Assembly (NCBI RefSeq): GCF_036711975.1
Contig: NC_091967.1
Coordinates: forward strand, 20,646,001-20,710,000
Reading direction: 5' to 3'
Source: Onthophagus taurus
Taxonomy: Eukaryota; Arthropoda; Insecta; Coleoptera; Scarabaeidae
DNA length: 64,000 nt
Made by a program: the position numbers and the translations under genes. The notes under the pieces were generated by a model. The model was not told the origin of the DNA. It made no database searches and saw only the letters and a list, made by a program, of their open reading frames with translations. Positions 54,358 through 64,000 of the stretch are shown here, piece after piece. How positions within the stretch are numbered: position 1 is the first letter of the stretch; each line of letters opens with the position of its first letter.

Positions 54358-55169
54358 TTATTTTTTATACCGGATGTAGATCGTTACATAAATAGCATTT
54401 AACAGCAAGCCGCAAATGTTCTGCACCTAAAAAGGAACTTTAAAAAGAAAAACTTTTCAAGTTCATTATCTACCAGCAACTTACCAACATCGTGGGATTA
54501 TTTGCTGCCAGTGCTACCAAGACCCAAAGAAAAGAGGCAGTCATCGATAAAGTTGTTATTATTACATTTATTGCACCACATTCGTTGTCTCTAATCATTT
54601 GTCTCTAAATATATTCGTAATGCAAATTGATCATTCGTTGATTCAATAAAAATCGACTTACCAATTTAGTGAATGGCGAAGCTAAAGTTACTATAGATAA
54701 TGCACCTAAGCAAGTACCAAATCTGTTACAAACCGTATCTGGATCTTCAAATTGTGCGTAACCAAGTCCGGCTAAAACCATGAAAAATCCTTTAATTAAT
54801 GGTCCTAATACATCTCTCCATTTATTGTTAGTGTAAACGAAGTGCACGCTTAAATTTATTCCATCTACGATTATTTGGAGGATATGTGTGCATACTAAAG
54901 TTTGGTCGCATGCTAAACATGCATGCCTAACACCTAAAATAGCCCTAAAAAAATATGTTTCCTCACAATATTGTTAAAATATTATTTTGGTGTTCTTACA
55001 AAGATAAACTGCTTACTGTTCCTACTGCTGACTGTTTTGTGGCATCCTTTTTAGTTATAATCTGATAACTAATTGTTAAATTTGTTAAAGATTTTACTAT
55101 TCCAACGATCACCGCCAAATTTGCCATCTCCCTTCGGTAAATGTGCAACATCAAACCTACAGAATCCAT
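54358..55169 (-). CDS. SWEET-type sugar transporter
   Basis: Four minus-strand exons: 55000-55169, 54662-54944, 54485-54604 and 54358-54426, 213 residues, near the 220-230 usual for animal SWEETs. Hydrophobic segments follow the SWEET order: MANLAVIVGIVKSLTNLTIS; then TLVCTHILQIIVDGINLSVH; GFFMVLAGLGYAQF; GTCLGALSIVTLASPFTKL; VIITTLSMTASFLWVLVALA; and VQNICGLLLNAIYVTIYI, which parallels the IPNFLGCILSLLQ end of Drosophila slv. Family members move sugars passively across plasma or Golgi membranes. Similarity is weak in the first repeat, so the family call is fairly sure but the substrate is not. Two nearby donors after exon 1 (55016 and 54999) exist; only 54999 keeps frame. Confidence 0.75.
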
Positions 55170-55525
55170 TTTTTATTGATTTTTTTAAATAATTTCTACC
55201 GAAATTTTATAGATTTTTTAAAATTTCTCTTAATTTTTTCCATTTTATAGATCTCGAAACGAGACAATTTTGATTAATTTTGACAGTAATTTGAAATATT
55301 TAAAAACAACCACACCTTCGCCATCTATGAACTCACCATAGAAATCTGCAATACCGACTTCATTAACCGTTAACGTCAAAGCAACTGTCAGTTTTTGTTA
55401 TTGTTATTAAATCCGGTTAGAAAACACTTGTAAAAACAAAAACGTTAAAAATGAATCAAATCTCATTCTTACGAACGTTTTACAAAACCAATTCTTATAA
55501 GTGATTAAAAATTAGTGTCGTAACG
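55170..55525. promoter_or_regulatory. Shared promoter region of the SWEET-like gene and UBE3B
   Basis: The two genes start 356 bp apart, head to head, so promoters and 5' UTRs of both must lie here or overlap. No TATA box stands out on either strand. No transposon is inserted, in contrast to most spacers in the window. Confidence 0.55.
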
Positions 55526-58500
55526 ATGTTTCATAGAGCAGAAAATACCAAGGGTACCTTCCTGGAGCAAACTAAAGCAGCCAGGGAGGAAAGAGCCTTT
55601 GAAAAACGCAAGGAAACAGCCGCTATTGTGCTACAAAAAAATATAAGAGGATGGTTACAAAGGGTGAGATTTACAAAAGATATACTGTAAGTAAAATGAA
55701 CGAATTCATCGAATATTACTTTATAATATTTTTTTCGCAATTAGAGATGAATTTGATGAATACATTCCCGATATTCCTGAATCAGAAAAACCCGTTTTAA
55801 AACCTTCTGTACAAGTTTTCCATCAAGTGAGTCGTTTCATGATTGTATGGCAAAAACAAAGGGATAAAGACAGGTTTGCGAGGTTATGTCGTTATTTAAT
55901 CGCCAGTTTGGACTCGGATTCACCCAAATTAAGTTATGTTGGAATGGCTTTGAATAAAGATTATGTTATTAGATGGATATCACACATAAACGATATACTT
56001 TGGAAGTGTTGTGGTTATTTAGAAGATTTAAAACCTGAATTGGCATCTGAAATGATATTAATTTTATTATTTTTACATATGCTAGTTTCTTTTACCACCA
56101 CAAATACTTGGGTTATTTTAAAAAATAAAAATACTGAGGTATTAAAAATTGGTATGAATCAATTGTGTGCTAATATTATGGGGCAACTATTTCATAAAGG
56201 TTTTTATTTAACTTTAAAGGTAAAAAACATAATTATTACAATATAACCTCGATATAATGGAATTCCTTAGAACACACTTTGCATATAATGGACAAATTAT
56301 TTTGAAATCATGTTATTAATATTATCTATTTAATACAGTACCACTCAAAAGTGTGTAACTTTTTTCCTACTTAACATTCTTATCTAAAATTTTAATACAG
56401 TATAACACACACCAGTTTTTATAAACAAAACCAAGGACAGTAGAATCTAACAGGACTGCTGCATCCATTGTATTTTTGTAGTCCACTACGGGTTGGTCGC
56501 CCGCACTCTACATCACACTATTTGCCACGCCTGGTAACTGTCTGTATTTTTAGAGGTTATATCATAGACTTTAATACGTCTAAAAACATAAAACTTCAAA
56601 TATAATATGAATACGTCTAAGATATAACCTCTAAAAATACACAGCAAACGCATAGACCATAACAACAGCTGGGCGTGGAAAATGGTGTGACGTAGTTTGC
56701 GGGCAGGTTGTCACAACAATGGATGTAGCAGTCCTGTTAGATTCTACTGTCCTTGAAACAAAACAATTTATCAAAACAACGCAAAATGACAAATCCAACA
56801 ATTGTAAAAACCCAAGGTATTTCTGAAATCTCTGAACTCTGGAGTACTCACTAGACTGGGATATCCATTGTTGGCAATGACAGCCTTGCATCTATGGAGC
56901 ATGGAATCAATCAAAGAGTCTATGATTTGGTCGATCTTTGCCCACTCCGCCTGCAGCTGCCAGAACTTTTTATCGCATGTAGCCCAAACGCCATTCAGCT
57001 TGCGTCCCAGAATGTCCCAGAGTGGTTCAATGATGTTGAGGTCTAGGGATTGGCTGGGCCAGTCCATTACAGTCACTCATCGTTGCGCGAATCAATTGGC
57101 AACGTCCCTGGAACGATATTAAGACATGTGGCGGTCAATTATTATGCTCAGAATGCGGATGAGGGGAGCCGTTCCAATGGCGCTGAAACACCCCCACACC
57201 ATGACGCTACCACCGCGGTGCTTCATGATGGGCAATTGGTATTTGGGATCAAAGCGGGTGTCAGAGAGACGGCGTATCCACTATATGTCATCAGTTCCAA
57301 TGATCAGGAACTTGCTCTCGTCGCTCCAGATTCTTGGCCGACACGAACGGTTTCTTCATTCCTCGTCGCCCAATGAGTCCAGCAGCATTTAGCCTTCTCT
57401 TGATCGACGCCACAGATTACTAGCGCTGCCACAATTCACGTTCAATGTCCACACGCTAAGCCTGGCTATGTCCGTACGGCGTTCCTGTCCTCGAGGCAAG
57501 CGGTAATTCTTAGTCTTCCTGGACGTTTTTTTATCACAGAGCCTCTCTGAGTTCGCCAGTTCTTAAGAACTCTGGATACAGCAGACTGGGTGATCGTTAA
57601 CTGCGCTACTAGTTGCGTCATCTTCTGACGATGGCTTTCCACGATTCCTTTCTGCATCGCTTCAGAAAATTCACGAGTGTTCTTTCTCATTTCCATGTGT
57701 GTAAATACATAATACATAATTCTTGCGACCATAAAACAGCTTTAAGCTGAGAAATATTGTGTGAAAAAAGAGTGATTGGTGTAACCACAAAAAAATTATG
57801 CCAAATTTTTCAAAATATAATACACTTTTGAGCGGTTGAGTACCGCTCAAAAGTATATTTAAATATAAATGTAATATCAGTATATTTAAATATAAATGTT
57901 AACGCTCATAGAAAAAATCCAACTTGGATTATTCCCTAAGTTGCTCTATCCCATATTCATACAGTGCTGTGCAAAACAATAAGTGTGACTTGAAAATAGT
58001 TTTTAAATGTATTTTGGTTGTAAAATATATAAGAGTAAAAGGTTAATACGTAAAATCGGAACTAGTAAACGATTATTTCAAACGAAGCCTTTGCTGCCCT
58101 GGAAGTGTATTTAGGGTCGTTGTCTTGCTGAAACTTTCACCGCAGAGGCATATTGTCATTAGCGTAGGGCAACATGGTATTTTCATGGTATTGTTATTAT
58201 TATTGCTGCCGGACTGAGGGGAGCGGCCCCTCTTGTTACCGCGACCTATAAGATCTATTGTAACTTTAGCCCTCCAAAAGTTTAGGGCAAATGTAGGTCC
58301 TTGGTGAACCTTAGTATTGCGCTGAGGTCTTGAGCTTTTATTACCTTTTGTACACCTACCGACAAGGTGTCAAGAGAGTTTTGCCGAAAATATTGTGTTT
58401 TAGACGGCCTCTGGCGACGCAATTGCACAGTATATGTTCAGCTGTTTCTGACTCGTCGTTGCAAAGTCGACAAGTTTAATGCTCAGCTTGTCCAATGTAG

Positions 58501-61500
58501 AAGAGGTGGTATTTTAGGGGCGCATGGTCGGTCAGGTAACCTGAGAGAGTCCTTAGATCCCTTTTGCTGAGGCATAAAACCTCTTTGATTTTGTTTTGCG
58601 ACGGAGTTATCATACTCTTCGTTTGCCTGTGACCTGGAAGTTCTTTCCAGCGTAAGGCTACTTTTGAGACCTCCCTAGACTTCTCTCAGGTTGCTGGTAC
58701 ACTCTTTAATCAGTGCAGAGTCACACGTGTAGGCCTGAATTGCCTTTAAGGCGGCCCGACTGTCTGTGAAAATGTTTATCAATGCACCTTTCTGTCCCTT
58801 CTGTAGGTTCAAAGCGGTGCAGAAGTTTATAGCAAGAACTTCTGCTTGGAAAATGTTATGTCCGAGCTGAGGGGCAGTTTAATGCGGCTATTTGGTCCAC
58901 TAATGCCAATACCTACTCCGAATCGGTCCACTAATATGTTATAGATTTGTTCATTGTAAGCAGAAAAATTAAACACAAGTTAACACATGTGCTCAATTCT
59001 CAAAGGTAACTGAGATATAGCCTATTAACGAATAAACTGATTTATTTAAATGTGTACATAAAATATCAAAATTTGGACTTTAAAGGAAGGGTTCGAATAT
59101 CCCACCGCCTAACTTGATGCACTTGGGTGATCTCTTGGAGATATCACACACTGTGCTGCGTAATTTATACTGATGTGCCTTGATTCGTCCAGCACTGGCC
59201 GTAATACGAGCGATTAGCTCGAACATCGCTTTTCAGCCATCCCCACATTCCGTAATCTAAAGGATTAAGGTCCGGTGATCGAGCTCGCCAACTGATATTG
59301 CCCCCATGACCAATCCACCGTTCCGCAAAGGTTTTGTTCAGGTATTGCGTCACTTGACGGCCGTAGTGAGCAGGGGCCCCATCATGCTGGAAGAACATAT
59401 TGGCTCTGGTAACCAAGGGAATATCTTCTAACAGTATTGGAAGCTCATTGCGCAAGAAGTCTAAAAATCTGTCCGCTGTTAGACGCTCGGGTAGTACGAA
59501 AGGCCCAATTAAGTTATTGTCAATCATTCCACACCATATATTTACAGAGAATTTTACCTGAAAATTTGTTTCAACACTGGTATGTGAATTATCCTCAGAC
59601 CAGCAGTGATCACTTGGACTGTTATTGATTCCATTACGAGTGAAAGTGGCTTCATCAGTAAAAAGTATTACAAAATTCACAAAATTCCAATCTCCTGGAA
59701 AAGTCTGTTGGTTCAAGGTGTTGTACTGGTTGAACATGGAATGGATACAAGGTATGAGTACGCAATGTTTTCATACTTTTACATGAGGAACACCACGACG
59801 AGCAAAAAGTCTTCTTGTACTGGTTCAGAGTTCAGAGTTTGCACACCTGCACGTTGAGAATGAATACTTGTACTTGGAACAGAACCGGTTTCATGCAATC
59901 TGTTGAATGTTCGAGTAAATGTTTTTGAATCTGCTAACACTTGGTTAGGAAACCATCTCCTATAGTCACGACGAGCAATACGTGCATTTCCATTGCAGAA
60001 TATTCTGCATGAGTCAATATGTGTGGCATTATCAACAACTTAGTCGACACGTCAACCAAATAATGTTAAATGTCATACATTGACAACAGTTTCACAACAG
60101 CCGTGCGTTATATCAATTTATGCATTAACTGGCTGTATCTCAATTACCTTTGAGAATTGAGCACATGTTTTTAGGAACTATTCTGCTTAAAATGAACAAA
60201 TCTATAACATATTAACGTATGTACTTTTCCTCATGAATCACCCTGTATTATGAACCATAAGTCTTAAAGTAACAACATTGCAACACACGAATAGAAAAAA
60301 TTAATTTGCTAATTCAAACCCAACCCATCCCATGCGTGACGTCACGAACGGACCTTCGAGCTGTCCATCTGTTACTGTTATGGCACTTATGTAACACTTA
60401 TATTCTACCGTCCATGGTATAAATCCGAATTTGTGTACATTAAAATTATTCATTCAAATTTTATCATGTAACTGACTTTTAGCTACAACGGACACTTCCT
60501 TCCCCGTATTATTCCGTTATATCGAGGTTTCACTGTATTTCATCATTAAATTGTTTACGTATTTTTTTAGAGTTTACTTTTACGAGGTTTGGGAAGGTCA
60601 AAAATTTTATTTAAAAATGTTTCTTTATCAGCTATTGTTACATTGGCATTAAGACCTTTGATTTCTGCAAATTTTTCCGATAAGTTAATGACTATGTTTT
60701 TGATTCATATTTTATCAGTTCCTGGACTTATTCAACACTTAGAAACATTAACACCTGAGGTAAAAAAAAATGGATAATTTAGAAATAATTTTGTTTAAAA
60801 GTCATCATTTTAGTGCATATCCAAATTAGTTTCGCATAAAATATTTCCGAAGAGTTTGGAGTTGTTGGCAAGCCAACAATCAATGAGAATTGTGTTTAAT
60901 ACGTTAGAAGGAAATTATGCTTTATGTTTATTAGCAAATTTACTTCAATTGGCCCAAGTCGAAAAAGACACAACTTTACCTGAATTATGTTTTCCTACTT
61001 TCACTGTAAGAATAATTTTTTTTTAATTTAATTTAATACATTTTAATTCTTTTAAATGAAAAGGTTGTTATAACTGGATTATTAGAAAGTTGCCAAAACT
61101 ATGTAGTTAGTAAACAATCAAACTTAACACATTGGCATCCAGTTTTGGGTTGGTTTGCTCAACCAATGGATCCATCTTTACATGCTGCAATGCCCCATGT
61201 TAAGAGTCAATTACATATTTTATGGAATTCACAAATGATATCAATTTTATTAGGTTTGAATTATTTAAAATTTGTACTAAACATTTTTGTTACATTTTTT
61301 GTAATTTTATAGGTAATTATTTATCAGAAATGGTTAAAGATGTTTCATTACCTCAAGTAGCAGCAAGTCCAACTACGTCTCATTTTAGTGGTGCTAATTT
61401 TATAAAAAGAGCTTTAGAATCTCGCGGAAATCGAGCCAATACCCAACGAGTTTATCGATCGTTGGGGAGTCCAGAGGTTTATCGTATCGTTCTTTTATGT

Positions 61501-61789
61501 TCCATGTATCATACAGCATTGAATACATTAACTCAATTAAGACTTGATATTTTAACCGGTAAATTTATTTATAACGAAAATTATTTTAAAAAATTGTTAC
61601 TTTTTTTTGTTATTTAGGTTTGTGTTATCAAGGAGAAATTTTATATAATTTATGGTTATTTCTTTGTTCGCTTGGACCAAATTGTGGAATAAAAACTTTT
61701 CTGGATCATTTAGCTTTTCATACTAAAAGTAGCACACCTGAATTTCAACTTTTACAATTATTTGCGGATTGTATGACACATTACATAAC
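55526..61789 (+). CDS. UBE3B: UBE3B HECT-type E3 ubiquitin ligase, 3' part outside the window
   Basis: Seven plus-strand exons: 55526-55686, 55745-56219, 60571-60759, 60814-61005, 61064-61253, 61313-61558 and 61618-61789, 541 residues plus two bases. It starts MFHRAENTKGTFLEQTKAAR. An IQ-like motif (AAIVLQKNIRGWLQRVRF, about 32-50) is followed by the UBE3B helical region. That region includes INDILWKCCGYLEDLKPEL, MNQLCANIMGQLFHKGFY, VTLALRPLISANFSDKLM, LTHWHPVLGWFAQP and LTQLRLDILTGLCYQGE, each in human UBE3B order. The catalytic HECT domain is not in the window; after the donor at 61790 only intron was seen. UBE3B binds calmodulin through its IQ motif and acts near mitochondria and in metabolism. 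Intron 2 (4.35 kb) holds Tc1, mariner and LINE pieces. Confidence 0.95.
56336..57845 (-). mobile_element. Tc1-type transposon, broken, with a MITE inside
   Basis: The minus strand carries the N-terminal paired-like domain at 57732-57466 (KMTQLVAQLTITQSAVSRVL, KNWRTQRGSVIKKRPGRLRI). Then comes a middle part with MKHRGGSVMVWGCFSAIGTA (about 57230), and the C-terminus at 57076-56771 (VMDWPSQSLDLNIIEPLWDI, LQAEWAKIDQIIDSLIDSM, AVIANNGYPS). The ends share a CTCAAAAGTGTGTAA-like tip near 56343 and its complement near 57825-57845. Stops and shifts are present. A palindromic MITE lies in its C-terminal side (56433-56754). Confidence 0.8.
56433..56754. mobile_element. Palindromic MITE, family Y copy 2
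   Basis: The ends AAGGACAGTAGAATCTAACA and TGTTAGATTCTACTGTCCTT are perfectly inverted, and the inverted match continues as GGACTGCTGCATCCA/TGGATGTAGCAGTCC. An inner inverted pair carries TTTTTAGAGGTTATAT and CTCTAAAAATACACAGCAAA. Copy 1 is at 39231-39494. Confidence 0.85.
57846..58199. other. Spacer inside UBE3B intron 2
   Basis: A GTGCTGTGCAAAACAATAAG tip near 57963 looks like another Tc1 end (CACTG-type start, AAACAATAAG inside), but no matching frame was found. Confidence 0.4.
58200..58925 (-). pseudogene. RNase H part of a LINE, same family as 21950-25290
   Basis: The minus strand reads FQAEVLAINFCTALNLQKGQ, ALINIFTDSRAALKAIQAYT, then VALRWKELPGH. The end, SGYLTDHAPLKYHLF and CRLCNDESETAEHILCNCVA, has the usual zinc-knuckle-like C-x2-C..H..C end of these elements. 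The first RNase H Asp region is near the right edge. The junction at 58925 is against the mariner copy 2. Confidence 0.8.
58926..60246 (-). mobile_element. Tc1/mariner-superfamily element, copy 2 (better preserved)
   Basis: Long inverted ends include AATATGTTATAGATTTGTTCA at the left (58929) and the complement near 60190-60215; a CTCAAAGGTAACTGAGATA block is also inverted. The minus-strand transposase, 59737-59165, is open for 190 residues: LFTDEATFTRNGINNSPSDH, NIWCGMIDNNLIGPFVLPER, MFFQHDGAPAHYGRQVTQYL and RSPDLNPLDYGMWG. The first two catalytic Asp (TDEATF, QHDGAP) and the last acidic position (DLNPLDYGMWG) are present. The N-terminal DNA-binding part is broken. Confidence 0.85.
60247..60570. 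other. End of UBE3B intron 2
   Basis: AT-rich sequence ending in a T-tract and the acceptor AG at 60569-60570. Nothing else recognised. Confidence 0.5.
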
Positions 61790-62284
61790 GTAAGAAATAT
61801 ATGAGTACAGTGGAGTCTTGATAATCTGAGTTTAACTAAAACGGTTGTAACTTGAGAACAAAATTTGAATCTGATTTTTTTGAACTATGTAAAACTTACG
61901 TATATACTTATACGTAAATAAGTATATACTTAAATTATTTATTAAAAAAGATAGTGATTATTTTTCTTTTGCAAACATCATCTTTTGCATTAATTTGTAC
62001 AAAACGTGTTTCTGTCATTTTCTTGTCATTACACTTCTTCATCACATAGTCATCGCCGTAATTGGGGGCTTGCAATAATGATGAAAACTTAGAATGCACT
62101 TGTTATTTCAAAACTTCATCATCGTTAAAATATTTTCCACGTTTCGCTGTTTCAGAAAACTGAGCACATAAAAACCAAAAAATTCCCTCTATTTTTATCC
62201 ATAGTGCCCTAAACCACCAGCAACTAATTACTGACTTAAAAGCGAACACAAAACACAGTTTCACTACTACGTACAAAAAATCAA
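61790..62284. other. Start of UBE3B intron 7
   Basis: Follows the donor GTAAGA at 61790. No exon with HECT or linker similarity was seen. Confidence 0.5.
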
Positions 62285-62990
62285 ATACCAAAGTAAACCT
62301 AACCCATGCTGATGATTACAGAGCGGTCACCAAATTCTACAAAGAAAACAAAATTCCGTTCCATACCTATCAAGATCCCTCCAGTAAACCTCTTTCTGTG
62401 ATCTTACGCAATGTCCCGATATCAATATCCAATCAAGAAATTAAATCCGAATTGAATCAACTAAACCTACCAGTCATAAGAGGCACGAGTTTGCTTAATA
62501 AGTCGAAATACCCCATAGCTTTATGCGCAGCAGACCTAGAAACCATAGAGAACGCCAAAGAATTCTATCAAGTCATCTTTATGCATGATATCCCGACTGA
62601 CGTAAACTTCGAAATAGCCATGTTTGCGGATGACATGTTAATAATGATTGAAAACGACATCCTTATTGATGCTATTGAGACACTTCAAAGGTCAGTGGAC
62701 AAAATCCAGAAATGGTTATCAAAATGGGTCATTCTGCTCAATGCCAGACCAAGATTTTTTTGCTAAGACCTTATCGAAATGCTCCTTACATTATTATAAA
62801 CGATCAAGAAATGCAGTGGAAAGCAAAAGATGAAGCCATTAAATACCTCGGAGTCCTCCTTGATCACCGCATCACTTGAAAACTCCACATAAACTGAAAG
62901 GTCAACCAAGGATATACCAGGCTTCGCCAATTGTATCCTCTGATCAGCAAAAAAATCACCAGGAGCTCCATGAAGACTTAAATGTCCCAA
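62285..62990 (+). pseudogene. Jockey-type gag/RT deletion derivative
   Basis: The plus strand gives a gag (PRE_C2HC-type) piece, RAVTKFYKENKIPFHTYQD, then SVILRNVPISISNQEIKSEL and LLNKSKYPIALCAADLET. It runs in frame into an RT palm piece, HDIPTDVNFEIAMFADDMLI, followed by a decayed thumb part. The zinc fingers, endonuclease and first half of RT (about 3 kb in a full element) are missing between ENAKEFYQV and the FADD region. Confidence 0.75.
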
Positions 62991-63640
62991 CTATCAGCGA
63001 ATTTATTAAAAAACTAACTAAAAAGTTTAGGTAGTGACAAATTTCTTGTTCTTAAAGGTACATTTTTTGAGAACCCATCTTTAGCACAATTTCATTGCAA
63101 ATTCTTATAAATTTGTGGATATTTTCAAAACTAAGTTTGTACAGAACTAAAAGAAAGTTAGGAGTAGTTGAATTCGGGTTACTTAGACTCTGCTGTATTC
63201 AAATTAAGTATATCACGATTAAAAATATCACTTTTAATTAATAAAAAAGATTCATAATTACTTTGATGTTAAATTTTAGTGTAGAAATACTTTCTTATCA
63301 TCAAAAATTTGTATATGTATTTCATTCATCTTCACATATGTTTTAGTTAATGTGCAAATTTCCAAATGTTGGTGGGTATCCATTTCAAGTGATACGAGAC
63401 AGGTTGGGTAACTGTTCCACTAAATGTACTGATTATTGCATTCGTAGAGGTTTACATTGACTTATGTTATACGGAACTGATGAATCCTAGGTTTATAAAT
63501 TAAGAAACATGTTATTCATCAGACTATCTATTACATATACTATATTTGCTAGCTTTGCAGCGATTGTTTCGAATATCGGCCGGAACATACAAATATAGGG
63601 TTCGATATTATCATCAAATATCCTGCATACAACTTTATCA
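62991..63640. other. Unassigned intron sequence
   Basis: AT-rich, no recognised domain or repeat. Confidence 0.4.
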
Positions 63641-64000
63641 AGATCAAATTTCTGTCACCTAACACCACACCCTTCTTACAGTCAATGAATGAGCAGGTAA
63701 TTTCAAACTTTAAGTAGCTATACATATACGAAAGCTTTTTTTCACGGTGTATCCTGGTGACTAATGATACAGATTTGACCCAGCAAGATTTCTGGAAAAA
63801 TCATTTCAATATTATACACTGCATAAATTTCATTGATATAGCCTGGAACAATGTCTTTTGCCGTACATTGCAGTTAACATGAAGAATACTTTGACCAACT
63901 TTTGTGCCTGACAGACATTTTAAAGACTTTGTGGAGGAGGCAGATATGGTACAAGACATTGTCAAAAGTTTGGAGTTCGAAATCATCGAGGATGATGTGG
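63640..64000 (+). pseudogene. pogo/Tigger-type transposase fragment, runs off the window
   Basis: Plus-strand frames give KFLSPNTTPFLQSMNEQVIS (63648-63707), then QQDFWKNHFNIIHCINFIDI and AWNNVFCRTLQLT, and FVPDRHFKDFVEEADMVQDI at the end. The order NTTPLIQPMDQ, REFWK..FNI, AWNxV..T, ..EADV..I is that of Tigger transposases. In-frame stops occur (near 63880). Too short for the track of long frames, so only visible by reading all three frames. Confidence 0.8.

Noticed and set aside
63475-63515. CTGATGA followed by GAAAC, a possible hammerhead core
   Set aside because: No stem II, stem I or cleavage triplet can be drawn; taken as chance.

Overview
The window looks like nuclear DNA from an insect: AT-rich, with compact multi-exon genes (short GT-AG introns next to introns of several kb), insect-type orthologues and a very heavy load of decayed transposons. 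A beetle is my guess from the transposon families, but the sequence does not prove it. No rRNA, tRNA or CRISPR array was seen.

Seven host genes could be assembled exon by exon with consistent splice phases. (1) WDHD1/Ctf4/And-1, plus strand, 3587-17486, with its 5' exons missing from the window. (2) An ENOSF1-type enolase-superfamily dehydratase, minus strand, 17624-19334, convergent with WDHD1 and only 137 bp from it. (3) A membrane-anchored JmjC/cupin-8 oxygenase, minus, 25494-27022, with an apparent one-base frameshift just before its distal iron-binding histidine. (4) The chromatin remodeller Mi-2/CHD4, minus, 28078-48669: nine exons, 1,960 codons, complete. (5) A MACROD-type ADP-ribosyl hydrolase, minus, 49340-50252. 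(6) A SWEET-type sugar transporter, minus, 54358-55169. (7) The N-terminal half of the HECT ligase UBE3B, plus, 55526-61789, running out of the window. Genes 6 and 7 are head to head with a 356-bp shared promoter region.

Most other DNA is mobile. It includes fragments of several non-LTR retrotransposon lineages (RTE-like endonuclease/RT, jockey-like, and one with RNase H) and DNA transposons of the Tc1/mariner, IS630-like, pogo/Tigger, hAT, piggyBac and Harbinger types. There are also TA-flanked MITEs, long inverted-repeat elements and a 362-bp satellite inside a WDHD1 intron. Several are nested, and some nestings can be shown to the base: a MITE at 52150-52244 whose removal restores a retrotransposon reading frame, and a Harbinger at 22410-23970 flanked by TAA inside a retrotransposon.

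The most unusual signal is a recurring hammerhead-ribozyme-like core (CUGANGA, one extra base, a short stem II, GAAAC, then a cleavable triplet). It is found in at least three different repeat families, and in two of them it sits in both arms of a fold-back element. The best copy (minus strand, 25676-25719) has all three stems.
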